From: an uncultured Bacteroides sp.
Lineage (GTDB): Bacteria > Bacteroidota > Bacteroidia > Bacteroidales > Bacteroidaceae
Reading direction: 5' to 3'
Assembly (NCBI RefSeq): GCF_902491285.1
Contig: NZ_CABUHK010000002.1
Location: 100,632 to 164,631, forward strand
Length of the DNA: 64,000 nt
A program made the position numbers and the translations under genes. Shown here in pieces: positions 26,610-35,917 of this stretch. Under the pieces are notes generated by a model. That model searched no databases. It saw only the letters and a program-made list of their open reading frames with translations, and was not told where the DNA came from. Each line of letters begins with the position of its first letter. The first letter of the stretch is position 1.

Positions 26610-27725
26610 TTATGCAAATGTACGCTTTTTAGGGGACATCTTGGATATTTCCAGTAAGCTTTCTGCTATTTCACGGGAAAAGATTTCCAAATTGAAACGT
26701 TTTTCTGCCAGCTTTCGGGCGTTGGCGCCCATTTTTTGGGCTTCTTCGGGATGGTCGGCTATGCGATGAATGGCATTGATCCACCCTTCCACGTCATCAT
26801 AGGCTACGGTAATTCCTATTTCTTCTTTGTCTATATCCATTTCAAAATTAGGATTACGTGAGCAAATGACAGGGATGCCTAATGCAAAGGCCTCTACCAG
26901 TGTGGTAAGACCTACGGTATAAGGAAAATCCATGCAGCAGATGACAACACAGCTTTTTCGTGCCACTTTCTGTGCCAACAAGTATGGGATGACACCGTCC
27001 GTATAATGTACTCGTACAGAATCGGGCAGACAGAAGCTTTCAATAATCTGTTGGTAGTTTACACTTCCATTGGTGGGGGCTATGTACAAGTCCAGTTGTT
27101 GATCGGTGGCGCAGAAAGCTTGCAGCATTGTGTCTACATCCCGGTTTTCTTTCCCGGTGGAGATAAAACCTTCCGGTTTCCGATCCGGCATTGTTTGTAG
27201 AAGATGGTCATAGAAAGCGAGGTCCGGCCCCCAATGGATAAGCTGAAGCTTTTCTTCGGGAGCTTTTCCGGTTGCTAATGAGTCTTTAATCAATTTTTTA
27301 CTGAACAGGAACATATGATCAATGCCCTTATAAAAGAAACGTGAGATGCGTTCTCTTATTTTTCTGGATGAGGTTTTTAAAGCAGTGTGATGCCAAATGA
27401 CAATGGGCTTGCGGTAGAGGCCTAATGCTCTGAGTAGGATGATAAGTTCCAACCCACGGAAAGATGTACCGTAGAGCACTTCGTATGGCTCTTTGCAGCA
27501 CAGAATCTCTTTAGTGGCATAGAACATTAGTTTCAGACGGCTGGGGAAAGCTTTGTATTTATGCATCACCGACCGGATTCCATATTTTTCCAGCAAAGGA
27601 AGTCCGTAGAGGATATGTCCCGGAAACTTATAATCTTTCCATTCCTCGTAACTTTCACGGGTTAATCGGGTGTGATAAAAATAAATAGTGAGTGGTTTTA
27701 CCGGTGTTGGTCTCTTTTCAGCCAT
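26610..27725 (-). CDS. Glycosyltransferase, GT4-like
   Basis: 371 residues, GT-B type. Weak N-terminal domain; the C-terminal part has LTTLVEAFALGIPVICSRNP, the donor-sugar-binding E motif. The start overlaps the end of the previous gene by 28 bases, implying coupled translation. It probably builds the same glycan as its neighbours; donor and acceptor cannot be read. Confidence 0.8.
   Translation of the reverse strand: MAEKRPTPVKPLTIYFYHTRLTRESYEEWKDYKFPGHILYGLPLLEKYGIRSVMHKYKAFPSRLKLMFYATKEILCCKEPYEVLYGTSFRGLELIILLRALGLYRKPIVIWHHTALKTSSRKIRERISRFFYKGIDHMFLFSKKLIKDSLATGKAPEEKLQLIHWGPDLAFYDHLLQTMPDRKPEGFISTGKENRDVDTMLQAFCATDQQLDLYIAPTNGSVNYQQIIESFCLPDSVRVHYTDGVIPYLLAQKVARKSCVVICCMDFPYTVGLTTLVEAFALGIPVICSRNPNFEMDIDKEEIGITVAYDDVEGWINAIHRIADHPEEAQKMGANARKLAEKRFNLEIFSREIAESLLEISKMSPKKRTFA
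26615..26622 (-). promoter_or_regulatory. Possible internal -7 element in the glycan cluster
   Basis: Minus strand TACATTTG followed by CA, inside the last codons of the GT at 26610-27725 and 12 bases before the next start. Confidence 0.4.
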
Positions 27726-28714
27726 TTGTTAATTCTGTTTTTTATTGCTTTAGTGATGATGGAAAAATTGCCGTATCGCAGGTTCAGAAATAGTTCTTCA
27801 AAAGAACGTCCTATCTTAATCCAGGGATGTCCCCACCCCATAATGCGGTAGACAGCTTTTTTATAAGCTACATTCTCAATGACATAACGAGGATGCTTGA
27901 GAGGAAATTCTACTTCATACCGTTTCATGGTGAAGATGCGGCGGTATCCTTTAGGTAGTGTATGCACAGAACCGGCAAAATGGGTGGAATCTGCCGTGGC
28001 TCCCAAGTTGTTAATCATGTTGCGGGTGGGCACGATAGCCAGTCCCGAGTTGAAAAGCATGGAAGCGTGGAAGATGGTTTCATAATAGGCTTTGTTGTTT
28101 TCTTTATGGCGATGGCACATATAGATAAAGTCTTTACGGAATTTCCGTTCTTTAATGAGCTGTTCCAGTTGTTGCATATTGAACTTGTCTTCTAGAAAAG
28201 TATAATGTTCGTCCCATTGGTCAATGACCCTTTTCCAACTGGCCCATCCCCAGATAGAGAAAGTGGAGGCAAAGAAATAATCGTATGGTACACCCGGAGT
28301 AATCTCTTCGTTATTGAAACCCGCAATCATGGTGATACGGGGGTCTTGCTCGTATTTGTCTAACATTTCTTTACAGAATGTGAAAAAAGAAACGGAAGGC
28401 ACATCGTCATCTTCCAATACGATACATTTGTCAACCATAGAAAAAGCCCATTTTTGTGAAATGTATTCCGAAGGGTCGCAACCGTAGTTTTTTTCCTGAT
28501 ACATACGGTGGACTTCGCAGTCCCAGTCTATCTGATCTGTCACTTCACGACATGCTTTTATACCGGGCAGGTCGTGTTCGCTGCGTGGTCCGTCCTGATA
28601 GAGGAAAAGCTTGGAGGGACGGGCATTCCTGACTTGTTCAAACACTTGCGACAGCTGTTGCGGGCGGTTGAAGAACAAAATGAGTACAGGTACATCTACA
28701 AGGAACGGTTTCAT
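27698..28714 (-). CDS. GT-A-type glycosyltransferase
   Basis: 338 residues. DVPVLILFFNRPQQLSQVFEQ opens a GT-A nucleotide-sugar fold; CIVLEDDDVPS (about 97-107) is the acidic metal-binding motif, and FSIWGWASWKRV is a conserved block of a Bacteroidales sugar-transferase subfamily distantly like GNT-I. Acceptor unknown. 13 bases after licD. Confidence 0.82.
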   Translation of the reverse strand: MKPFLVDVPVLILFFNRPQQLSQVFEQVRNARPSKLFLYQDGPRSEHDLPGIKACREVTDQIDWDCEVHRMYQEKNYGCDPSEYISQKWAFSMVDKCIVLEDDDVPSVSFFTFCKEMLDKYEQDPRITMIAGFNNEEITPGVPYDYFFASTFSIWGWASWKRVIDQWDEHYTFLEDKFNMQQLEQLIKERKFRKDFIYMCHRHKENNKAYYETIFHASMLFNSGLAIVPTRNMINNLGATADSTHFAGSVHTLPKGYRRIFTMKRYEVEFPLKHPRYVIENVAYKKAVYRIMGWGHPWIKIGRSFEELFLNLRYGNFSIITKAIKNRINKWLKRDQHR

Positions 28715-28727
28715 AGTTCAATCTCCT

Positions 28728-29525
28728 TTATTTGTAAAATTCGAGTTTGTTGTAATGCGGATGTATATTCTCTAAATCTGGTAATTGCATATAGTCACCG
28801 TATATCTTCCTTAGCACAGCATCTGTTTGGCGTGGTACGGGGAACATTTTTCCTTCAAATTCCATTTCTGTCAGTGGAAAAATATCGTCTGTATAGCGCG
28901 GTTTGAAATAGGCGGTGCCAAAAGAATGGCGTAATTCTTTTCTGGGGAATAACTTGGCAATGAACCTTAGGATGGGAAAACCGATGCGGGTATTAAAATG
29001 ATAAATCCTACGAATCCGTTTGTATAATGTGCTTTCTTTTATATTTTTATTATTCAACTGATTGTATATCTGCCCTTGCATGTGTCCTCCTATCCAAGCC
29101 AGACAATAAGGGATCTTTTCTAAAGGAAAAATATCAATGTAGATACCGGTATAATGGAAAATACGGTCATATGAATTTGTTTCTTCCAAATGAGAATCCT
29201 TATCACGTAATTTGCCGTATATAAAGATGTAATTGGGATCTGTTTCATTAGTTTGCAATGCAAGATTGTCCGGAAGTTCTTGAGGAAGAACTTTCAGCAG
29301 ACGCAGGTAATCTGAGCGAAGCATTTCTATGTCCAGATCATCATCCCAGGGAATGAAACCTTTGTGACGTGCTGCACCTATTAGAGTTCCGGAACTGAGC
29401 CAATAGGGTATTTGGTGCTTGCGACAAATCACATCAATAACCTCCAGAAGCTCTAACATACGTAGTTGCTGGCGACGGAGAAGGGAACCATCGGGGTTAA
29501 ATCGCTTTCTTAGTTCACTATCCAT
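28728..29525 (-). CDS. LicD-family phosphotransferase
   Basis: 265 residues. LicD enzymes move phosphocholine-like groups from a CDP carrier to sugars of surface glycans. The hallmark IPYWLSSGTLIGAARHKG followed by FIPWDDDLDIEM (about 40-67) is intact; the DDDLD acids bind metal. It lies 3 bases after the opine-dehydrogenase-like gene and 2 genes after a nucleotidyltransferase fusion that could make its activated donor. Confidence 0.92.
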   Translation of the reverse strand: MDSELRKRFNPDGSLLRRQQLRMLELLEVIDVICRKHQIPYWLSSGTLIGAARHKGFIPWDDDLDIEMLRSDYLRLLKVLPQELPDNLALQTNETDPNYIFIYGKLRDKDSHLEETNSYDRIFHYTGIYIDIFPLEKIPYCLAWIGGHMQGQIYNQLNNKNIKESTLYKRIRRIYHFNTRIGFPILRFIAKLFPRKELRHSFGTAYFKPRYTDDIFPLTEMEFEGKMFPVPRQTDAVLRKIYGDYMQLPDLENIHPHYNKLEFYK

Positions 29526-29528
29526 ACA

Positions 29529-30629
29529 TTAATTTTTTAGTAGTTTATAAAACAAATCAGCGTTGATGTAACCTGTTTCTGACAGGTCTTTTCCTTTTAA
29601 TTCTCCTTCGTGGATATATTCTTTGTTTAATACATCTTGCCCCCATAGCAATATTTTATCAATGTTTGGGGTACAAATATTTAATACATCTGCTATTGAT
29701 TTGATTATCAATAATCCAAATGGAAAATCCTCAGTGAAATACCGGCTTTTGAAATCAGGCAGAAATCCTTTTTCTGTTTTTTCCATAGGAGCTGGAATAT
29801 GTTTGAAGGCAATGATGGAGCGTATCTTGCGGGTAAGTGACCTTGCATCATAACTGTCATAATATTCCAATAAAGTAGGAATTGGCTCTATTCGGACTGG
29901 CAGTGCTTTCAGAATTTGTTGGAATTCATTGTCACAAGCAATGAGGAGCTCTGAACTTTCTTCATCCCAACTATTATAGAACCCGGGAATCTCATGATAT
30001 GCTTTTCCTCTACTCCAGGTATGGAAAAGTGAATAAAGACGGGCTGGATGAAGCAATGGATTGCTATTGGTCAGGCTGGCTTCTAGAAAATGATGAAGCA
30101 TACGCACCGGCGTATCTAACATTTCTTGAAGAGTTCGTAGTAAAATATCGGATTTTGATATGTTTACGGTGGCTATTTGTAATTCCTTTTTGTATCCCAA
30201 CAAGAGTGCTTTTTGGCCATAGGTTTGCACACGGGCAATGAATGGAGCACGCTGGAATCCGAAAAGTGAAGCTGTTTTGCCTAATATTCTATAAGCGGTA
30301 AAGAAAAAACCGGTACAACTGACTACACTTCCTATGCAAGTTTTTTCCTGCAAGAACGGTTGTATGTGGAGAAGTTCTTCCTCAATGGCAAATCCGGGGA
30401 GACAAAGCAATACGATATCAGAGTGTGGAATGACCTCTGCCGGGTTAGCCGTAACGCAGGCTAATGAGCCGGAGAATGTATTTCCCCGGCAATTTTCAAT
30501 GAGTAATGATGGATTCCATTGCTCGGGATGCCGGGTGAGGACGGAAACATTAAAGCCTTTATGTGCAGCTACTCCTGCAATGACGTGCCCCAGACCGCCA
30601 CCGCCACAAATACAGATATTGATACTCAT
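29529..30629 (-). CDS. Opine-dehydrogenase-like NAD(P) enzyme
   Basis: 366 residues. The N-terminal Rossmann fold has ICGGGGLGHVIAGVAAHKG (about 7-25) and a second strand VSVLTRHP. The middle (about 190-200, LTNSNPLLHPARLY) matches the catalytic N-x4-H region of NAD/NADP octopine/nopaline dehydrogenases. These join an amino acid to a 2-oxo acid or reduce a related imine. In this cluster it may modify an amino-alcohol or sugar substituent. It overlaps the upstream fusion gene by 4 bases. Confidence 0.75.
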   Translation of the reverse strand: MSINICICGGGGLGHVIAGVAAHKGFNVSVLTRHPEQWNPSLLIENCRGNTFSGSLACVTANPAEVIPHSDIVLLCLPGFAIEEELLHIQPFLQEKTCIGSVVSCTGFFFTAYRILGKTASLFGFQRAPFIARVQTYGQKALLLGYKKELQIATVNISKSDILLRTLQEMLDTPVRMLHHFLEASLTNSNPLLHPARLYSLFHTWSRGKAYHEIPGFYNSWDEESSELLIACDNEFQQILKALPVRIEPIPTLLEYYDSYDARSLTRKIRSIIAFKHIPAPMEKTEKGFLPDFKSRYFTEDFPFGLLIIKSIADVLNICTPNIDKILLWGQDVLNKEYIHEGELKGKDLSETGYINADLFYKLLKN

Positions 30630-32431
30630 GCTTGCAGTTTTTTTAAGTTTTCAGCCAGATAATTGTTGTCTTCAGTGTCGCGTATGGCGATACGGATGTA
30701 ATTCCTGCCATTGAATCCTGTCTTGGTACTACAATCTTTTAACAAGAGATTATGCTCCAGCAATAAAGAAACGAGTTTGGTGGAACTGAAGCGGGAAGTT
30801 ACTTCGCACAGGAAATAATTGGCTTGTGAAGGTATGACACGTAGGAAGTCAACCTGTTGCAATACCTCGAAAAAGCGTTGGCGCTCGGCTATGAATTTTT
30901 TACAGGCATTTTGATAATCATTATTATACTTGCTGTATATCTGTAAATAGAATTCGGCGAAGGAGTTTATATTCCATATGGCCATGTTTTTTCGTAAATA
31001 GGATATTATCTCTTTGTCGGAAGATGCGGCTATCCCCAAGCGTAATCCCGGAACTCCATAAGATTTGGAAATACTTTTAATGACTGTGAGGTGTGGGTAT
31101 GTTTCCAGAACTTCATTCTTAAGCAGCGTATTTTCGACACTTTTTTCGCTGAAGTCAACAAAAGATTCATCCAGTATTAAGTGGATATTTCGCTGCTGCG
31201 TCCATGCCAGCAAATCCATAAGTTCGTTAAGGGGGATGAAGTTACCTGATGGGTTATCCGGATTGATCAAGAGTAAATGGCGGATATCTTTGTCCGCATA
31301 AAAAAGCATCAGTTCTTTTGCCGTATAATGAAAATCGGCATTCTGTGGATAGAATGCAATGATTTCTTCTGATTGCCGGTTGGGATATTCTTCAAAAGTG
31401 GGATAAATTACTCCCATTTTGCCATCTGAATGTTCCATCAGCGCTTTGATGATTTCGGCGGCTCCGTTGCCAACAACCACATAATCTTGCCGGATACCGA
31501 AGTTTTTTGCCATGACAAGTGTGTTCACTCCCATGCCGGAAGGGTATTCACGGAGAAGCACATTAAAATTAGCCTGTAGTTCTTCACACATTTTTTGTGG
31601 TGGAAAATAGGGGTTTACTAAATAGCAGAAATCTTTCAGCTTTGGGAAACGCCAGTATCCGCCATATCTTTTTTGGTAGCGTTGTAGCTGGTCCTGTTCG
31701 GCAAAAATGGTTTCAGCGATGTCAAGATCTTGTATATCATCAATCTCATACCAGCGTTCTCCTTCCAAAGGGAGTCCTTTCAGTTCACATCTCTCCAGCA
31801 GGGTGATTACCCGTAATACCTGTTCGTAATATTCGTTATTACCCAGGGCTTTGCTGTAGGCTTCAAGAAATGGCACATAACTGTTGCGGAGAAACTCCTT
31901 GCTGAATTTATAGATATTGACGGTTTTGTAGTAATCGTCAATATCTGCGTAGCGGAACGTTTTTTTTGAGATAAAATCAATGATGTCATTTTCAGTATTG
32001 AGCCGTACCATCGTGCCGTCCATCCATGGCTCATATTTAGCTACAAGTGCCAGATTGGGATAGGGGTTATTTAAAATTTTGTGGAAAAGTGTATCCTCAA
32101 AAATCAAATCGGATTCAATTAATAAAGTATCTTGCTTTTGCAATTCCTCTTTAGCAAGATAGAGAGAATAGATATTATTGGTCTTATTGTAGACAGGATT
32201 GTAAATATATTCTATCGGAGTATTTCTACTTTGTTTCTCTATGTGGGTACGTAATTTCTCTCCCTGGTAGCCTATGACTAAAATGATGCGTTCCAGATTT
32301 AATGAATCTAACTGTGAGAGCAGACGGTCTATCAGATAGGTCCCGTTTACTTTAATCATACACTTGGTGTTATCTTTGGTAAGATCTCCCAAGCGCTTGC
32401 CCATGCCGGCGGCTAGAATGATTGCTTGCAT
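30626..32431 (-). CDS. Nucleotidyltransferase-PLP aminotransferase fusion
   Basis: 601 residues, two enzymes in one chain. N-terminal (1 to about 240): sugar/alkyl-phosphate nucleotidyltransferase, AIILAAGMGKRLGDLT signature, KCMIKVNG and WYEIDDIQDLDIAE, closest in look to LicC-type cytidylyltransferases. C-terminal (about 250-600): fold-type I PLP enzyme of the HisC/CobD group, with NPDNPSGN, DESFVDF and Lys456 in SISKSYGVPGLRLG. Related PLP proteins include CobD-like decarboxylases of phospho-amino acids. One polypeptide could therefore make and CDP-activate a phospho-amino-alcohol for LicD. First gene of the minus-strand unit. Confidence 0.85.
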   Translation of the reverse strand: MQAIILAAGMGKRLGDLTKDNTKCMIKVNGTYLIDRLLSQLDSLNLERIILVIGYQGEKLRTHIEKQSRNTPIEYIYNPVYNKTNNIYSLYLAKEELQKQDTLLIESDLIFEDTLFHKILNNPYPNLALVAKYEPWMDGTMVRLNTENDIIDFISKKTFRYADIDDYYKTVNIYKFSKEFLRNSYVPFLEAYSKALGNNEYYEQVLRVITLLERCELKGLPLEGERWYEIDDIQDLDIAETIFAEQDQLQRYQKRYGGYWRFPKLKDFCYLVNPYFPPQKMCEELQANFNVLLREYPSGMGVNTLVMAKNFGIRQDYVVVGNGAAEIIKALMEHSDGKMGVIYPTFEEYPNRQSEEIIAFYPQNADFHYTAKELMLFYADKDIRHLLLINPDNPSGNFIPLNELMDLLAWTQQRNIHLILDESFVDFSEKSVENTLLKNEVLETYPHLTVIKSISKSYGVPGLRLGIAASSDKEIISYLRKNMAIWNINSFAEFYLQIYSKYNNDYQNACKKFIAERQRFFEVLQQVDFLRVIPSQANYFLCEVTSRFSSTKLVSLLLEHNLLLKDCSTKTGFNGRNYIRIAIRDTEDNNYLAENLKKLQA

Positions 32432-32454
32432 AATAAATTTAGGTATATATATTG

Positions 32455-32462
32455 CAAAAGTA
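32455..32462 (-). promoter_or_regulatory. -7 element of the fusion-led glycan operon
   Basis: Minus strand TACTTTTG followed by CA, 24 bases before the start at 32431. Confidence 0.6.
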
Positions 32463-32494
32463 GTAATTAATTAGCATTTATAAGCGATGTTATT

Positions 32495-32502
32495 TATATT
32501 TG
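32495..32502 (+). promoter_or_regulatory. -7 element of the fucosyltransferase-like gene
   Basis: TATATTTG followed by CC, 20 bases before ATG 32522. Divergent from the previous promoter. Confidence 0.55.
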
Positions 32503-32521
32503 CCTCAAATTTTAAACAGGA

Positions 32522-33352
32522 ATGGGTAAAATAACATTTGTACCGGTAGGAGGATTGGCCAACCGTATGCGTGCAGTGGCTTCGGCGGTAATGCTGGCAG
32601 GAAAGACGAAAAGTGAATTAAGCATCATTTGGTTTCGGGATTGGGCACTGAATGCACCGTTTTATCAGTTGTTTAAGCCTGTAGACAGGGAAGTGGCTTG
32701 TTTACGGGATGCTTCGCGGTTGGATTATGCATTATTAGACAGACCTCGTTCCAAGAATTTTCATTTCCCGCTTTTGTTTCAGAAACTGCTTTTCAAGTCT
32801 TGTCTGTACGAGCGTTCCATTACTCCTTTATGTAACCGGCATTTTGATTTTGAACGGTGGGTTAAAGAAGGTGGCTGTGTTTATATGGCATCATACACCG
32901 CTTTCCAACTTTATGATTATGCGTGGATCAGTCGGTTGTTTGTTCCGGTAGACGAGATTATGGAAGAGGTAGAAAACCGTTGTCGGAATTTTTCGGATGC
33001 TATGATTGGTGTGCATATCCGTCGTACAGATAATCTGGCTTCTATCAGGCAAAGCCCTATCGAGTTGTTCTATCAGAAATTAGATGAGAAGATAAAAGAG
33101 GACGGCAAGGTGGCTATCTATTTGGCTACAGATTCGGAAGAGGTGAAGCGGGAAATGAAAGAGCGTTATGGCGACCGGATATTCTGTTCCGGAAAAAAGG
33201 CAGACCGTGGATCTTTGGAGGGAATAAGGGAGGGTATCACGGATATGTACACATTGGCTCGTACACAAAAAATATATGGTTCTTTTCAGAGTTCATTTTC
33301 GGATATGGCAGCTCAGATAGGAGGGGTTCCATTGGAGATTTTGAAATTATGA
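32522..33352 (+). CDS. Fucosyltransferase-superfamily glycosyltransferase
   Basis: 276 residues. IGVHIRRTDN (about 161-170) is the HxRRxD donor-binding motif shared by GT11/GT23/NodZ/POFUT enzymes, followed by the usual ATDSEEVKREM and SSFSDMAAQIGG blocks. The N-terminus VPVGGLANRMRAVASAV is the first conserved loop. It probably transfers fucose or another GDP-sugar. The only plus-strand gene in the glycan cluster, with its own promoter. Confidence 0.8.
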   Translation: MGKITFVPVGGLANRMRAVASAVMLAGKTKSELSIIWFRDWALNAPFYQLFKPVDREVACLRDASRLDYALLDRPRSKNFHFPLLFQKLLFKSCLYERSITPLCNRHFDFERWVKEGGCVYMASYTAFQLYDYAWISRLFVPVDEIMEEVENRCRNFSDAMIGVHIRRTDNLASIRQSPIELFYQKLDEKIKEDGKVAIYLATDSEEVKREMKERYGDRIFCSGKKADRGSLEGIREGITDMYTLARTQKIYGSFQSSFSDMAAQIGGVPLEILKL

Positions 33353-33374
33353 GTTGCGGAAATAAATCATTGTT

Positions 33375-34400
33375 TTAATGATTATCTGCAAACATTTTTA
33401 TTTTTGCTCCTCTTCTTTCTATGGCATTTGCCAATTTGTTTTCTATTTTTCCTAATAGCAGCCGTCTGCTCCATTCTATAACAAGCGTCGTCAGACAGAT
33501 AGAAACAAGTGTTCCCATAAAATACAGAACAAGTAGGTTGCTGTCTGCATAAGGGATATACCAGGGTTGTAAACAGTGGATAAGAAGTCCTTGAAGCATA
33601 TATAAGGCAAAAACGTATCCTGCTAGGTAATTGATGATGCGGGATGAAAAATGCCATCGGGTGAACTGGTAGAAAATCATGATAGAGGCGATGATAATCA
33701 GTAGATTATTATCTCGGGCGAATCTCAGTATGATATTTCCACTCATTGCTGTAAGCAGGGAATTCAGTATAAAAATACCGGCAAGGCTGCCTGACAAGAT
33801 TTCCCGGCTATGTCGTTTCATGTTTTCCGGAAGACCATAGGTCTTTAGATATTGTCCTATGAGATAAGCTAGTGTGACATTGATAATTCCCTTGCCCGTG
33901 TCATTCTGAATTTCAAAAAACAGGATTGTCGGGGCAAATACAAAAAAGAATCCCCATAGTAACAGTAGTTGTTTATAACTTTTTTGTGAGAGGTTATGAA
34001 CCAGCCGGTTTAAATAGGGCGAGAAACAATAAAGTACTACATAGCAGGTCATAAACCAGTATTTTTTGCTAAGTATCGGTAGCAATGAGGAGGCCAGCCC
34101 TGTCCAGGTATGCGGAGTGTGAAGCCATATTGTTTCGATCAGATAAGAAACGATGGAATAAAACCATACGACAACCAGCATTTTGAAAAATTTATGTGTA
34201 TTGAAACGGATTCCAAAATAACCTGAGATCAGAATGAACAAGGTTACTCCGGTGTTTCCCAGTGTATTGATAAATAGTATGAATTCTTTGTTCAGCCAGT
34301 TACCGGTGTGGAAGGTATTTCCTAGAATATGCATGGATACAATCAGTATGATACTGATAATTCGTAAACATTCTAATCCGGAGTGACGTGTAGCATCCAT
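33375..34400 (-). CDS. Acyltransferase 3 family membrane protein
   Basis: 341 residues, about ten membrane helices. The first segment SGLECLRIISIILIVSMHI holds the conserved R and H of the OafA/Acyltransferase-3 family, which O-acylate surface sugars. The start overlaps the flippase stop by 1 base (TAATG), so the two are translationally coupled. Likely acetylates the glycan made by this cluster. Confidence 0.88.
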   Translation of the reverse strand: MDATRHSGLECLRIISIILIVSMHILGNTFHTGNWLNKEFILFINTLGNTGVTLFILISGYFGIRFNTHKFFKMLVVVWFYSIVSYLIETIWLHTPHTWTGLASSLLPILSKKYWFMTCYVVLYCFSPYLNRLVHNLSQKSYKQLLLLWGFFFVFAPTILFFEIQNDTGKGIINVTLAYLIGQYLKTYGLPENMKRHSREILSGSLAGIFILNSLLTAMSGNIILRFARDNNLLIIIASIMIFYQFTRWHFSSRIINYLAGYVFALYMLQGLLIHCLQPWYIPYADSNLLVLYFMGTLVSICLTTLVIEWSRRLLLGKIENKLANAIERRGAKIKMFADNH

Positions 34401-35836
34401 TATTTCTTGATTATATAGTGTAAACTCTCTTTAAAAGTGACGGAGCCGCTCAACCACAGGGTGGCTGTGTAGAGTGTGCCGGCTATGATCATTTTGCTTG
34501 CCATTAATAAATACAGATTGGCAAAGCCGATAGTGATATAATAGGTAGCCGCCATTACTGCGGTAGCTATGAAGGCAAACGGAAGGATGTCTTTCAGCGC
34601 TGCAAACAAGCTGAGCCGTATTTGTTTCCATACAAAATAGTGCCATACAAACAGCCAGCAGATATTGATGGATACATACACTATAATCATGGTATGTACG
34701 CCGTATGGATAGAGCAGAAGCATGGTTGTTAACTGGATGATGCCTAAGCTGATGGTATTCCACATATAGATATCCGATTTTCCTTTGCTGATGACTAGGT
34801 TGGAATACAAATTGGTTATGGGAATGAATGCGCCACCGATGCAGAGCAATTGCAGAATGAAGGCACTGGGTAGCCATTTGTCTGTAATAGTCAGTATAAT
34901 CAGTTCGGGTGCGATTAATGATAATCCTAACATAGCCGGAAAAGAAATAAAGGCAGTGAAGCGGAGCATCTTCCGGAAAGCGCGTTGTTGGCGTTCCCTT
35001 TCATCCGACAAACTGGAAAGTACAGGTTGGGCTACACTGTTGACTGTTCCTGAAATTAATGAATGTCCCATATAATTCCATTTATTAGCTTGAGTAAAAT
35101 AGCCTACTTCTTGTCCCGAATAGAATTTACCAAGGATAACGGTAAAGATATTATTATTGATGTGGTTGAATATATTGGTTACTAATAATTTGCTGCTGAA
35201 AGAAAGCATCCCTCTCAAAGGCTTGAAGTCGAAAGTAAGTGTAGGTCGCCAGGGTGAGAAGCACCAATAACAGATATTAATGGTTCCTACATAGACAATG
35301 CTTTGTGTGGCTATCCCCCAATAGGCAAATCCCAAGCAGGCCATAGTTATACCGATAGTTCCTGAGGCGGTTAATCCGATAGTGACCGCCATTGCCTTTT
35401 GCTTGACCATTAAGTTGCGGAACAGGTAAGCACTGTGGGCAATGCCCAAACTGGCTACAAAGAAACCGAGGAAAGTGTATCGTGCCAAAGCTGTCAGTTC
35501 GGGAGTGTGATAGAATTCGGCAATGAGTGGGGCGCAAAGGAACAGAATGAGGTAGAGACAGGCACTTAGCCCGGTACTGAACCAGAATACGGCATTATAG
35601 TCTTTGTGGGAGATATTCCGTTTGTTGGCTAGGGCGGCCGTGAACCCGCTTTCCTGCAAAGAACCTGCAATAAGGGAGAAGATGGACAGCATTCCCACCA
35701 TGCCATAATCTTCCGCGTTCAGAATGCGTGACAGGAATATCCCGAAAAAAAGATTCAGCAGCTGCTGTACTCCATTGCTTAATCCGCCCCAGAAGAGGCC
35801 TTTTGCTGTCTTTTCTTTCAAGGATTGTTCTGCCAT
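34400..35836 (-). CDS. Wzx-like oligosaccharide flippase
   Basis: 478 residues with 12-14 predicted helices; opens with KEKTAKGLFWGGLSNGVQQLL and RILNAEDYGMVGML, typical of the lipopolysaccharide-biosynthesis flippase (MOP/PST) family. Moves lipid-linked repeat units across the inner membrane. No Wzy-like polymerase or Wzz is seen in the window. It follows metG by 81 bases with a hairpin between. Confidence 0.92.
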   Translation of the reverse strand: MAEQSLKEKTAKGLFWGGLSNGVQQLLNLFFGIFLSRILNAEDYGMVGMLSIFSLIAGSLQESGFTAALANKRNISHKDYNAVFWFSTGLSACLYLILFLCAPLIAEFYHTPELTALARYTFLGFFVASLGIAHSAYLFRNLMVKQKAMAVTIGLTASGTIGITMACLGFAYWGIATQSIVYVGTINICYWCFSPWRPTLTFDFKPLRGMLSFSSKLLVTNIFNHINNNIFTVILGKFYSGQEVGYFTQANKWNYMGHSLISGTVNSVAQPVLSSLSDERERQQRAFRKMLRFTAFISFPAMLGLSLIAPELIILTITDKWLPSAFILQLLCIGGAFIPITNLYSNLVISKGKSDIYMWNTISLGIIQLTTMLLLYPYGVHTMIIVYVSINICWLFVWHYFVWKQIRLSLFAALKDILPFAFIATAVMAATYYITIGFANLYLLMASKMIIAGTLYTATLWLSGSVTFKESLHYIIKK

Positions 35837-35862
35837 TTTTATAGATAGATTATAAAACAGTC

Positions 35863-35897
35863 AGGCTGAAAGCGGACGTTTCAGTTGCTTTCAGCCT
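35863..35897 (-). terminator. Hairpin between metG and the flippase gene
   Basis: Perfect 11-bp stem AGGCTGAAAGC / GCTTTCAGCCT with a 13-nt loop. On the minus strand a short T-run follows only after a few bases, so it may attenuate more than stop. Confidence 0.45.
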
Positions 35898-35917
35898 TTT
35901 CTGTATTTGGGTGTATA

